From: Cryptomeria japonica
Lineage: Eukaryota > Streptophyta > Pinopsida > Cupressales > Cupressaceae
Direction of reading: 5' to 3'
DNA: 62,000 bases
Assembly: GCF_030272615.1 (NCBI RefSeq)
Contig: NC_081414.1
Location: 810,875,069-810,937,068 of the forward strand
Shown: one piece after another, positions 23,409-34,622 of the stretch
Numbering within the stretch: position 1 is the first letter of the stretch
Layout of the letters: each line of letters starts with the position of its first letter
Position numbers and translations under genes: made by a program
Notes under the pieces: model-generated
Databases searched by the model: none
What the model was told of the DNA's origin: nothing
What the model saw: only the letters and a program-made list of their open reading frames with translations

Positions 23409-24611
23409 CTGTTTTGCAAAAATTTTTTTCAAGTTTTTCGATTCGGGTTTTCGGATTTTGTACTTAGGGTTTCAGATCTGGTTTATTTTTGGCTAACCTT
23501 TGCAGATCTAGCTAACCTGGTTTGTGCAGCTTGCTTTGGAGACAAATACGTTTTTGTTGAAGGCCCCTTTTCACAAAGTCTTTTTGGGTTTTCTTAAAAT
23601 TTACCTAACTTGTGTGCTTGCAGGAAGGGGTTATCATTTGAAACAACCCAAACTACTAACAATTTTGTTGCAGGGCCTTAGCTAGGGTTTTGTAATTTTA
23701 TTTGTGTGCCTTGTCTTCATAGCTTAGCAAACACTTCAATTGGTGCACTAAAATTGAACCATTGTCTTTTGTGTCTTGAGCAATAGGCTCTTTGTGTTTA
23801 TTCTTTAGAGGGCCTGTCTTCCCGTGTGGTCATTAGGACTACTAGTGAGAAGAGAACGACCCAAGTGGTAGCAAAAGAAAAGCCATCTTCTTCCAAGCCA
23901 CTATAATCAAATGTATTCATGGTGAAAACTATGAATAACGTGTGCTGATTAGTTCATACCGACACTATGTCTCCCCATAAACCCGTTTGATCAAATTTAT
24001 TTGATCATTTGTAGGGCGTAACCCCTACCGGCTGGGAGCCTTCTGTATTTACAGAGCTGAAAGTGCCGCATGTATGGCCACACGAGCGGATGCCCTTACT
24101 AGCACCTCATTGTTTTAGATGCCCAAATCCTTCTAGTTGTTGAGGCAGGAGGTCGGACCTCTGGTAGCGGCCCACACACATACGGTTCTTAGTAGAGATA
24201 CAAAGTTCGCCATGGGGAGTTTTCATGGGGACTGATGCTTGGCTGACCCGAGAAGTGAGTGCCGAGGGTGGAGCCAGTGAGGTCAAGCATCTAAGTATCC
24301 GCTCTGAATAGCGTAGCCTCGGGGGTAAAACCCCATGTGGGATCAACAATTATTGTCCTGGCCAGCCATAAGAATTGTGCTTGACTTATGATAAACACTC
24401 AAACAATCAAGACAAAACAGCAAAACATTGTGTCTTTTGTGTCTTCAAGTGTATGCAAAAACTTTTTACATCAAACAACACACTTTTTTGGAGTCTAAAC
24501 AGTCTGCAAACATTGGGTCATCAACACTGTGTCCTCTTGTCACGAAAAACAGTCGAAAAATCAGATTTGGTCACAGCAAAACAAATTCACAGATAGGAAA
24601 GATTGCACTAA

Positions 24612-24905
24612 GGTTACAGAAACGCGTCTGTGTCTGTTAAAACCGCGTCTGTGTCGGATAAACGCGTCTGTGAAGTACAGAATAGCGTCTGTGTTTTTAT
24701 CAGCGTCTGTGTCGAACAGAGACACGTCTGTGTCTGGAAATAGCGTCTGTGAAGTATACAGGCGCGTCTGTGTCCACAATTGCAAAAATCTGTCAGTCTT
24801 AGCAAACATCAACAGGAAATCTCAGAATCACGTTTGTGTCAAACAGAATAGCGTCTGTGTCTTAAAACCGCGTCTGTGAAGTATACAGAGGCGTCTGTGT
24901 CAGGA
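24612..24905 (+). repeat. GCGTCTGTG array 2 (E6 leader)
   Basis: About twelve copies, mostly perfect and often preceded by C or A (CGCGTCTGTG). Two spacer types recur: after GCGTCTGTG either GAAGTA(T/C)ACAG or GTC(T/G)G. Confidence 0.9.
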
Positions 24906-25391
24906 TTTGAAAAAAGTTTAACAGTCAAGCAAACAAAGAAATCTGTTTCGGCACACTTGAGCTTCCTAGGTTATCTCTTCAGGTTCATCTAGCATTCAGC
25001 CTGTTCTAAGGTCTTACACAGTCCATCATTGCTTCATACCTCATTTTACAGTCATGCTTGTCTAAACTTGAGTCAAAAAGTCACTTGCTTGTCCTCACTA
25101 TACTTTGTCAACACACTACATACTACAACACTTTGCTAAGTGGTCCCTCATCAAGGTTTCTTACCTTTGGGTCTCATTTGGTCTTACTTAGAGTCAAGGT
25201 CAGCTTACCTCATCAAGAGAAACTATCCTCTCTTTGGAAGTCACACCTACTCTACAACATACATATTTGGTCTTACACTTTGGACATTGCAAGTAAACTT
25301 CAGATTCATTTACACTCCATACAACTCTTGGTCTTACATACTCTTGTCATTTTCGTCTAAGTCTCTCACATATTGGTCTAACACCTAGTTC

Positions 25392-28300
25392 ATGGTTGAA
25401 ACCCGTCTTCAAAAATCTAGGAGAAAAGCTAAAGAAGCTCAAGGGCCCGTAAACATGAGTTCTTATGAGTATGACAATGATGTCTTCTACAATCCTGAGC
25501 ACACTACATTACCAGACATGAATGTTTATAGACACAATCCAAATATGGAAAGCGCAAACGCTATACACAACGCTACACACAATGATAATGTGGACAATTC
25601 TTCAATACTATCAGCAGACATACAAGAATCTATAATGGATCCTCAATTCAATAGATTGGTTGAAGAGATAATGAGGAGAGATCGTCAATACTTTCTAAAC
25701 ATGATGGCACAAAGTGGAGCTAAGATACCACATGATTTTGACTTATCTCAACTTATGGAAAGTAGACCTTCACAACAAACTCAACCAAATAGTGGAGGAC
25801 CAAATAATATGATGCCGGAGTCACCATCAGTTTTGCTTCAGAAACCAGCAATCCCACATACACAAGCTCAAATGCACGATACTTACACTCAAAGACCATC
25901 ATGGAGGCCTTATGTTCAAACACATGTTCAAGATATGGGTCAACCAAGACAAATGGATACTCAAGGACTTCCTCAAAATTTTGACACAAGGAGACCTCAT
26001 GCCAAAATTGGGGGCAACACAATGGAAAATGAAAGGCCCATTGAATATGGTTTATACACACAAAACAGATATGGGGTTCCTCAACAAGAAATTATGCCAA
26101 GTGCTCCATACATGTCGCAACAATATAGACCTCCATATGGACATGTCTACGATCAATATCATCCATACATGCAACAAGCTCCTCCTCAAATGGGTGTTTC
26201 AAACATGGGATATGCTACAAGAAATCCATCTCCTCCCAAAAATAATTTGGAGCAACAAATTAGAGATCTACAAAAGAAAGTGGAAGACATGGGCACATCA
26301 AAACCCACATATACTATGAGAGATATATGCCCTTATCCCTTTGATAAGAGCATTCCAATGCCTCCGTTTCCTCCGCACTTTGCAACACCGAAATTTGACA
26401 AATATAGAGGGAGAGGAGATCCCAAGGCACACATAAGACAATTCTTCACAGCTTGCATTGAGGTAGCGGCAGAAGAAACATACTTAATGAGGTTGTTCCC
26501 ACAGAGCTTAGGAGATCAAGCGATGGAATGGTTTTCTCAATTACCTCCTGGTATTAAGTCATGGGGTGACTTGGCAGAGGCATTCATTCAACATTTCTCT
26601 TACAACATTGAAACAGATGTCTTAGTTACTACCTTGTGCAATACGAAACAAAAAGAAGGAGAATCTTTTGCGTCATTTTTACAAAGATGGAGAAACTTAG
26701 CTAGCAGATGCTCTTGTGAAATCCCGCAAAAACAAATGGTGGAAATGTTCACACAAAATGTTAACAAGGCTATTGGTTATGATCTCAGAAAAGCTTGTTT
26801 GTCTACATTTAAAGATGTCATTGAAAAGGGCCTAGCAACAGAAAGAGTCTTAATTGAACAAGGAGTTATCAAACTATTCAAAGAAAACAAAGAGGACTTT
26901 AAGGGAAAGGACAAACCAAAGTTTTGGAACAAGAACAAGAACACAGTTAATGATGGTGTTGTCGATGCTAACACAGTGAGACCAAAGTTCATCTTTTCTG
27001 GATCAAATTCTACCAACAATCAAGTGAACAATCAAACGGCTGCTAGACCACGAAGGAAGTACACTCCATTGGGAGAACCACTTGAATCAGTATTCAAAAA
27101 GCTTGTAGCAAACAAAGTGATCACGGTCCCAGATTTTCCTCCATATGAACCAAAGGTAAAACCGAATTGGTGGAATGATGATGAATATTGCGAATTTCAT
27201 AAGAGCAAGGGTCACAAGACAAGTAATTGCCATCGATTGAAAAACATTGTACAGGATCTCATTGACAGAGGAGATATTGAGATTGAGGGACATTCATCTA
27301 ACCAAGAGCATGAGGTGTTTAAGGAACCATTCCCAAAACATGACAAGGGAAAAGGCAAAGTCACAGATGATCAAGCCAATTACACTAGAACATCTTACAA
27401 TTATGATTCCACTATTAATCACATCTCAATGGACAATCATATTTCTACCATTACTATCAAAAATAAAAATCCTGAGAATCCTCCTCAGCGACCTAAAATT
27501 GTCCTAAAAGGTGTGGGATCTTCATCCGAAGCTACCTCTGAATGTCATGTTACAACTCGTCGAGGTAAGATCACATTGCCAGGAACCTCTTCTAAGAATA
27601 CCAATCTTCCGTCAACTAAGCCTGAGTACGATCTTTTAGAGCAATTAGGGAAAACACCCGCACTCATCTCTATTCTTGAGCTCTTACGTATATCTCCTGC
27701 ACATAAAGCTGTCCTTGACAAAACCTTGAGAGATACTGCTGTCCCTACGGATCTAAACGTGGATCAGTTTCAAGCCATGGTGGGATACCTATCCGTTCCA
27801 CACTCCCTCACATTCACAGAAGCCGATGACGCCTCCATAAGTCAGCCTCACAATGCACCTCTACATATTGAAGCCTTCATACATAAACACCGAATAAAAC
27901 GAGTCCTGATAGATGGAGGAGCAGGTCTTAATATTTGTACATTGAGCACCATCAGACAATTGGGATATTCTGACAAAGCTGTGAATGCTACAAACCAAAT
28001 CACTATTAAGGCTTATGATGATGAAGAGCGCTCGTCCAAGGGCACGGTCATCTTACCACTCAGAATAGGGCCAGTAACAAAGGACGTGATTTGTCAAGTC
28101 CTGGATCTAGACCTCACGTATAACATATTGCTAGGACGTCCATGGATTCATGAAATGAGAGCGGTCCCATCAACATACCATCAGTGCATCAAATTTCCTC
28201 ATAATGGAGTCGAGGTAACAGTCAATGGTGATCCAAATCCATTCATATATTGTAATAACTTGAGATCACATACTGAGATTATCATTCCCAGCAATCGTGA

Positions 28301-29237
28301 GGCTACTCCTTCTTCAGCATATATTGATCCTGAGTCATTAAAGCCCTCGACATCCAAACAAGGTGAACTTAGAGCCAAGTTTCAAGACAAAGGCATGGGA
28401 GAATACACTCTGAATCAAACAATGTTCTTACGACAAGTCATGAACTCCCCCAAGGAATATGGGAGACCACATCCAAATAAGCAAATCTCCATCATGCTCC
28501 TCAAATGGGATCCTACCGTCTTTCAAAAATGGGGCGAACTAGAGGAAGAAAGTTTATATAAAATGCTATATAAGGACGCTGAAGATGATACACATGATCA
28601 GATTATAATACCCTGTGAAAACTATGGTAAAGGTTTCAAAATTCTGCAGAGATTCGGGTATGATGGAAAAAGTCCTCTCGGACTACGCAAAGAAGGTGTC
28701 ATGGAGCCTCTACAACCTGAGCTAACTACAAGAAGGGAACGCTCTAAGGGGCTTGGTTTTCTAAATCCCAAGATTCAAAACAAGAGAACAAAACAGATAT
28801 GGCGAGTCAAAGTGGCTGAAGTTCAACAAGAGGATAATTATTCCACAGACTCCAATGAGTGGGAATGGGGTTCAGACAAATCCTCCAGCGATTATGAACT
28901 TAATGAGACATTTAGAGAGCCAGATGAACCTACAGAGGAGGAGGAGTTTTACAAGAAATTCAGAGTTGGTCAAGAACCGACCCATAAGGATCCCGCACAA
29001 GCTTCGTTTCAGGGCCCTAGGTCAGGATCACATAGGATGAGGACACCTGTCCCTGAGGGTGCTACTAGTGATGATAATTTGGACTCACTCACGATCGACA
29101 CTGATGAGGAGAGTGCCATTGACGACCTCGATGACTATCTTGACATACCTGAATATAACCACATCTTCACTATTAGCCTGGCGGATTCTAAAAACACTAA
29201 AGACCTTCCCCTCGTTCACCCCCAACTCATTGACTAG
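25392..29237 (+). CDS. E6 gag-protease polyprotein
   Basis: 1281 residues. Gag forms the particle and protease cuts the polyprotein. The Met chosen (MVETRLQKSRRKAKEAQG) opens the frame just after a stop-rich leader. The N-terminus (1-310) is Gln/Pro/Tyr-rich. A Retrotrans_gag core lies at about 365-500 (LFPQSLGDQAMEWFSQLP, FIQHFSYN, ESFASFLQRWRNLA). A zinc-binding motif CEFHKSKGHKTSNCH starts at residue 600. Retroviral-type Asp protease: catalytic Asp841 in VLIDGGAGLNIC and the partner ILLGRPWI motif. A G-patch-like segment sits at about 1077-1121 (GFKILQRFGYDG ... GLG). An acidic C-terminus ends at TAG 29235; the same frame goes straight on into pol. Confidence 0.9.
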   Translation: MVETRLQKSRRKAKEAQGPVNMSSYEYDNDVFYNPEHTTLPDMNVYRHNPNMESANAIHNATHNDNVDNSSILSADIQESIMDPQFNRLVEEIMRRDRQYFLNMMAQSGAKIPHDFDLSQLMESRPSQQTQPNSGGPNNMMPESPSVLLQKPAIPHTQAQMHDTYTQRPSWRPYVQTHVQDMGQPRQMDTQGLPQNFDTRRPHAKIGGNTMENERPIEYGLYTQNRYGVPQQEIMPSAPYMSQQYRPPYGHVYDQYHPYMQQAPPQMGVSNMGYATRNPSPPKNNLEQQIRDLQKKVEDMGTSKPTYTMRDICPYPFDKSIPMPPFPPHFATPKFDKYRGRGDPKAHIRQFFTACIEVAAEETYLMRLFPQSLGDQAMEWFSQLPPGIKSWGDLAEAFIQHFSYNIETDVLVTTLCNTKQKEGESFASFLQRWRNLASRCSCEIPQKQMVEMFTQNVNKAIGYDLRKACLSTFKDVIEKGLATERVLIEQGVIKLFKENKEDFKGKDKPKFWNKNKNTVNDGVVDANTVRPKFIFSGSNSTNNQVNNQTAARPRRKYTPLGEPLESVFKKLVANKVITVPDFPPYEPKVKPNWWNDDEYCEFHKSKGHKTSNCHRLKNIVQDLIDRGDIEIEGHSSNQEHEVFKEPFPKHDKGKGKVTDDQANYTRTSYNYDSTINHISMDNHISTITIKNKNPENPPQRPKIVLKGVGSSSEATSECHVTTRRGKITLPGTSSKNTNLPSTKPEYDLLEQLGKTPALISILELLRISPAHKAVLDKTLRDTAVPTDLNVDQFQAMVGYLSVPHSLTFTEADDASISQPHNAPLHIEAFIHKHRIKRVLIDGGAGLNICTLSTIRQLGYSDKAVNATNQITIKAYDDEERSSKGTVILPLRIGPVTKDVICQVLDLDLTYNILLGRPWIHEMRAVPSTYHQCIKFPHNGVEVTVNGDPNPFIYCNNLRSHTEIIIPSNREATPSSAYIDPESLKPSTSKQGELRAKFQDKGMGEYTLNQTMFLRQVMNSPKEYGRPHPNKQISIMLLKWDPTVFQKWGELEEESLYKMLYKDAEDDTHDQIIIPCENYGKGFKILQRFGYDGKSPLGLRKEGVMEPLQPELTTRRERSKGLGFLNPKIQNKRTKQIWRVKVAEVQQEDNYSTDSNEWEWGSDKSSSDYELNETFREPDEPTEEEEFYKKFRVGQEPTHKDPAQASFQGPRSGSHRMRTPVPEGATSDDNLDSLTIDTDEESAIDDLDDYLDIPEYNHIFTISLADSKNTKDLPLVHPQLID

Positions 29238-32200
29238 GATCAGGATGGACCACCACAGATTGATACATTTCAAAATGACGAAGCTATTGTTGATTATCTT
29301 GGCATTCGCGATGATCTTCCTCTTGGAGACCATAAAGCAGGATACGCCATAGAGCTAAATAACATGGCATACTTTGGTGAGGGCGTCGGGCCTTCTAGTC
29401 GCAAAAATGTGAAAATAAAGACAAAACAAGGGTCTTATGGCGAAAACCACACTGTGGCGCTCTCTGACTCTAAAAAAGTAAAAAGAAAGGACGTATCTGA
29501 GGGTGAAAACCTCTCTGAGGCGCCCGAAGATGGAAGGCTTGACATTCTCCCAGCATCATACGAGGAAAAATCATCCATGTTGGTAGAGGAGACTATAAAG
29601 ACAAACATTGGTACAGCCGAGGTTCCACACAACATATTTTTGGCTCAATCATTGACAGAGGCCGAGAAAGCAAGGTTCATAAGCTTCTTTAAGGAACGAC
29701 AAGTCAACTTCGCATGGTCTTATGCTGATATGCCTGGACTAGACCCCGACTTAGTAATGCATCATTTAACAGTCAAACCGGGGGCAAAACCAGTAAAACA
29801 GAAATTGAGAAAAATGCATCCACAAGTGGCATTATTAGTCAAGGCAGAGCTGGAGAAATTACTAGATGTCGGATTCATACGCCCAATTGATTATCCTGAA
29901 TGGATCTCCAATTTAGTACCTGTCAGCAAACCAGATCGCAGCATCCGAATATGTACAGACTTCAGGGATATCAACAAGGCTTGTCCGAAGGATGATTTCC
30001 CATTACCAAACATTGATTTAATTGTTGATCTCACAGCAGGCCATGAGATGTTATCTTTAATGGACGGATTCTCTGGATATAATCAGATCAGGATTGCACC
30101 TGAAGATCAACATAAAACATCATTCACTTGTCCATGGGGAACCTTCTGCTGGAATGTCATGCCCTTTGGGCTGAAAAATGCAGGTGCCACGTATCAACGA
30201 GCCATGACGACTATCTTCCATGATCTCATGCATGTAAAGGTGGAAGATTATGTCGACGACCTTTTGGTTAAATCAATAGACAGAAATACACACTTGGACA
30301 TACTTTCAGTTGCTTTTGATAGGCTGGAAAAATACAAGGTAAGATTAAATCCAAAGAAATGTGTCTTTGGAGTAACCTCCGGGAAGCTCCTAGGATTCAT
30401 TGTGTCTAAAAGAGGAATAGAAGCGGATCCAGCAAAAGTCAAGGCTATCTTGGACATGCCGCCACCCAAGAATATCAGTCAACTTCGGTCTTTACAAGGG
30501 AGACTCCAGTCCATACGAAGATTCATAGCACAACTTGCAGATAAGTGTAATCCTTTCCAGCACCTGCTACACAAAAACATTAAGTTCAAATGGGACGAGA
30601 ACTGTCAACAGGCTTTTCAGGCACTTAAAGACTATCTTTTGAACCCGCCAGTTTTGATGCCACCAATTCCGAATCAACCATTGCTACTTTACATATCAGC
30701 TACTCCAACAGCACTGGGGGCACTACTAGCACAACAAATACCTGACGGCAAGGAAAAAGCAGTCTACTATATCAGTCGCACATTGGTGGGATATGAGCTC
30801 AACTACACACCAATTGAGCGTGCATGTCTCGCTGTGGTCTTCGCTTCACAAAAATTACGACATTATATGCTCACTCACAAGACCAAGTTGATTGCCAGAA
30901 TTGATCCACTAAAATATCTGCTCAACAAAGCTACACTTACTGGGCGACTGGCCAAGTGGGTAATGATTTTGAGTGAATTCGACATTGAATACGTGGACAG
31001 AAAAGCAATCAAAGGACAAGCCATCGCAGATCAACTGGCAGATGCTCCCATGATAGATGATGTTCCTCTACAGTCAGAATTTCCAGATGAGTCCATTCTA
31101 ACAATATCACCTGCAAAGCCATGGCAACTATACTTTGATGGCTCATACACACAGCACGGGGCAGGAGCGGGTATACTCTTTATAACTCCCCAAGGCGATT
31201 CTATACCAAAGTCATACCGCTTATCATTTCCTTGCACCAACAATATAGCGGAATACGAGGCATTAACAACGGGGTTAAGAATTGCAGTTCAGTGGAAGAT
31301 CCAGGAACTTCGTGTTTTTGGCGATTCTCAACTTGTCATCCGTCAAGCAACTGATGATTATCAAACAAAAGATGAAAAGCTAATGCCTTACAAACAACTG
31401 GTAGATGATCTGAAACAACACTTTGCAAAGATAGAGTTTGAGCAGATACCAAGAGAACAGAATCGCGCTGCTGATGCCATGGCTACAATTGCTTCACTCA
31501 TTGACCTACGACAAAATGAGACCTGTTATGAGTTCCTGGTTGACAACCTGCTGATTCCGTCATATGAGATCACTCTCACGGAAATGATATGTGGTGTTGG
31601 TCCTGAATCCCAGTTATATGGTTCCATATTCACATACCTTCGCGACAACATCTTACCTCCCGATTTATCGAACAACCAACGCCGCACTTTCATCCGCCAA
31701 TCCTCCCGATACGTTATCCTAGCTGATATCCTATACCGATGAGGTCTAGATGGCACCCTCCTTAGATGTTTAGAGAGTGACGAAGCTTAGATTGCGTTAC
31801 GAGAAGTGCACGAAGGGATATGTGGTCCGCATACTAGTGGTCCTACCTTGGCCAAGAAACTCATCAGGACTGGATACTACTGGCCTACTATGGAAAAAGA
31901 TGCATATCAGTTTGTTAAGAAGTGTAAGCAGTGTCAAATTCATGGAGACCTCATACACGCACCAGCACAAGAACTACAGCCCCTTGCATCTCCTTGGCCC
32001 TTTTGTCAGTGGGGACTCGATCTCATAGGCAAGATTCACCCTCCTTCTTCCAACGGACATAAATTCATTATCACAGCCACAGAGTATTTCACAAAGTGGA
32101 TTGAAGCCGTGCCTCTCACGCAAGTTACTGGGAAACAAATCGCTACTTTCATCCTGAACTACATCATTTGCCGATACGGGATTCCTACTTCCATTATTAC

Positions 32201-32870
32201 CGACAACGGGCGTCCTTTCAAGAATCAGGATGTTCGTGAACTCTGTGAGCGATTCCATATCTCTCATCGTTTCTCCACACCATATTACCCCCAAGGTAAT
32301 GGCCAAGCTGAGGCGTCTAACAAAACAATTCTCAAAATACTTAAAAAGACAGTCGACGACGCTGGCCGTAACTGGCATGTCCAACTCAATCCCGCACTTT
32401 GGGCCTATCGTACCAGTGTCCGCACACCTACAGGAACTACACCTTACTCACTTGTCTATGGTGCTGAAGCCATCTTGCCTATTGAGGTCGAGTTACCTTC
32501 TTTACGGGTCTCCTTGAGAAACATAATCAACGATGAAGACTACAGGGTCTCTCGCCTACAAGAACTAGAACTGCTGGAGGAACGACGACACACTGCTTTT
32601 AATCATCTCAAGGCTTACCAACAACGAATGAGTCGCAGTTATAATCACAAGGTCAAGCCTCGCACATTTGAGGTAGGTGACTTAGTCCTCAGAGAGAACC
32701 CCAAGAATCAGCAAGATAGAGAAAAGAAGGGCAAATTTGAACCCAACTGGCTTGGTCCTTACATCATCACAGCAGCATATGGATCTGGGGCATATCAACT
32801 CTCAACTACAGAAGGGGAATCTTTGGAGGATCCTATCAACAGCATGCACCTTCGCAGGTTCTACACATAA
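29238..32870 (+). pseudogene. E6 pol: RT, RNase H, archaeal-type RNase H, integrase (two internal stops)
   Basis: Same frame as gag-pro. From ATG 29364 residues run: RT fingers/palm (FIRPIDYPEWISNLVPVSKP, DFRDINKACPKDDFPLPN) with YVDD at about 296-299; a first RNase H whose DEDD set is incomplete (LLYISATPTALGALLAQQ); a second RNase H with Asp592 (YFDGS), Glu630 (AEYEAL), Asp654 (GDSQLV) and NRAADAM. TGA at 31740 and TAG at 31788 separate it from integrase: HHCC finger (EVHEGICGPH ... CKQCQ), catalytic Asp in WGLDLIGK, Asp in ITDNGRPF, Glu in NGQAEASNK, then GPY/F (NWLGPYI). It ends FYT-stop at 32870. Each stop is one C-to-T change from Gln or Arg. Catalytic residues of RT, second RNase H and integrase are intact. 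Confidence 0.9.
29439..29524 (+). other. Hairpin motif copies 1 and 2 (E6 pol linker)
   Basis: Copy 1 (29439-29461): GGCG-AAAA-CCAC-act-GTGG-CGCT. Copy 2 (29502-29524): GGTG-AAAA-CCTC-tct-GAGG-CGCC. Each can form a 4-bp upper stem and a 4-bp lower stem with an AAAA bulge on the 5' side. They lie in the coding linker between protease and RT and encode GEN-containing peptides. Confidence 0.8.
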
Positions 32871-32964
32871 GCTCTTTTTGAGTATCCTAATGCAAAAACA
32901 CAAAAAAATCAAAAAAAATTCAAAAATACAAAAAAAATTATAAAAACAAAAAAAATTGTTACTT

Positions 32965-33114
32965 GGTGAAAACCTGGCAAACAGGCGCCTTGTGACAACA
33001 AAAAAATTGCAAAATCCAAAAAAGTAAAGAGAAATAATTTCGTCCAACGGTGAAAACCACTTCGGTGGCGCCCTGGGCAAGTACCATGGTGAAAACTGGG
33101 TCACCAGCGCCATG
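32965..33114 (+). other. Hairpin motif copies 3, 4 and 5 (E6 3' UTR)
   Basis: Copy 3 (32965-32989): GGTG-AAAA-CCTG-gcaaa-CAGG-CGCC. Copy 4 (33049-33072): GGTG-AAAA-CCAC-ttcg-GTGG-CGCC. Copy 5 (33088-33111): GGTG-AAAA-CTGG-gtca-CCAG-CGCC, whose lower stem extends to CATGGTG/CGCCATG. Upper stems differ in sequence but always pair. Copy 4 has a UUCG loop. Confidence 0.85.
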
Positions 33115-33194
33115 CGTAGGGACTTTGCTCCTCCCTCCTTCAGGATTCCCTTTCATTCTTTCACTTCGCACACACTCACGACCAATTCACTCAC

Positions 33195-33461
33195 AATAAA
33201 CTTACCCATTCCCATCATGGCTTGTTATTGATCTACCCACGATTGGTTAGCCATTCATAATAAACCCTCCCTTTTCACTCTCTTTCCATCCATAATAAAT
33301 CAGATCCTATCTGTGACTACGGCCAATTCCTACGTCTAGTAATGGGTGTGGAACTGAGAACATCACATGTTTCGAGGAGTACAGTTTCTTTCAGCTCTCT
33401 TCAGTCGATCCACGCGCAATTCGCAATAAAGCAACATTTTGCATCGCAGATCCGCAATAAA
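33195..33461 (+). terminator. Cluster of AATAAA hexamers (E6)
   Basis: AATAAA at 33195, 33259, 33294, 33425 and 33456, four of them in a C(A/G)(C/T)AATAAA-like context. They could be poly(A) signals for a subgenomic sense RNA that ends before the antisense gene; this is inference. Confidence 0.35.
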
Positions 33462-34622
33462 GTTCCATCTTCTCCACAATAAGGTATCAGTTTCATGGAT
33501 TCAGTCAGTTTCCAAGGAGACACAGCAGCAACAATGGGCTTCAACAAAATCAAATCTTTTAACAGACTCAGACAACATATGGTTCAGTGCTATCTATCCT
33601 TTTTGTGAAAGTGAACATTGTGACCACAATCAAAATTTGACTTAAACAAGTGACAAGAGACACAAACTTGAGGACTACAGTGGATGTGGGTGTCGAGTCT
33701 TGGTTTTCTTTTGGTTTTATCTTTTTGGTGACATGTCTTTTAGCTTTTCCAGGATGTCTTTGACTAGAAAGGCGAGGATGGGGTATCGTCACTTATTTGC
33801 ATTTGCTGTCTGTGGATTGTCTTTTAGTAATACTATGACTTGTCCAAGGATATGAGGACACTGTGAGTCTAGTGTGAACTGGGGCATTCCTTGTTTATGA
33901 CTGTCTTCTCTCCATGCAAACAGGTACAATGACTTTCTGGGCCGAACATATGCCTCGATTGTCATAACCTATTCTGCCATAATAAAGCTCAATGATGATA
34001 ACGCACAAGAAGCTCTTTCACGTTCATATCTTCTGTCTTCCATCCCCCTTTCTTGATTGACTTCCATTGTCCTTCTCGAGTCCGCGTAGCCCGCTATCAC
34101 ATGACTGAGTATAATGACACACCAAAAACATTTGCATTTCATATAGTTGCACCTGCATCACCACATATAAGCATTTCATACATATAGATATTATAATTGC
34201 ATCACATCCTGCATACAACATATGTTAGCACATCTCACATTTTCATTATGTAAATAATCATTTGCATTATTATATTCACTTGTATCACATACATTTTCAT
34301 TCGCATCATGCATCACATATACAACATAAAAGAACAAAAATATATGGCCTAGCATCATATAAGCATCCATATCATAAAACATGCATCACATAAGAACAAA
34401 TGCATCACATAAGGTACACATGCATATAGCTGCCACAAAAGATGAATCATCTCATATATATAATCAATCAAATGTGTCATAATACAATGATGTCAAAAGA
34501 ATCATATGGCTACAAAAGAATCACCCGCAGGTGTCTACAATATAACAATGATACATCTACTGATACAATGGGAGCCCACTATAGCTATGAGGAACTCCCT
34601 CCCTCGGAGCCACCTCGCCTCG

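Larger units (their letters stand above)
23058..25391 (+). promoter_or_regulatory. Long leader of E6
   Basis: 2.3 kb between PBS and gag without a coding region. It has three parts: a GCGTCTGTG array (23143-23408), a GC-richer core (about 24000-24350, with CGGCTGGGAGCC and GCGGATGCCC) and a second array (24612-24905). Many upstream ATGs mean that simple scanning would not reach gag; splicing, shunting or an internal entry would be needed. Confidence 0.6.
32871..34622 (+). other. 3' UTR of E6 downstream of pol
   Basis: An A-rich stretch (32895-32955), three hairpin motifs (32965-33114), five AATAAA hexamers (33195-33461), then AT-rich CATCACAT-type low-complexity DNA (34140-34420). No gene supported. 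Confidence 0.6.

Noticed and set aside
24000-24350. Possible tRNA or rRNA piece because of higher GC
   Set aside because: I could not find a cloverleaf with a TTCRA arm or any conserved rRNA stretch.
24612-24905. GCGTCTGTG array considered as a CRISPR-like repeat array
   Set aside because: Repeats are 9-10 bp, spacing is irregular, the context is a plant retroelement leader and no cas genes occur.
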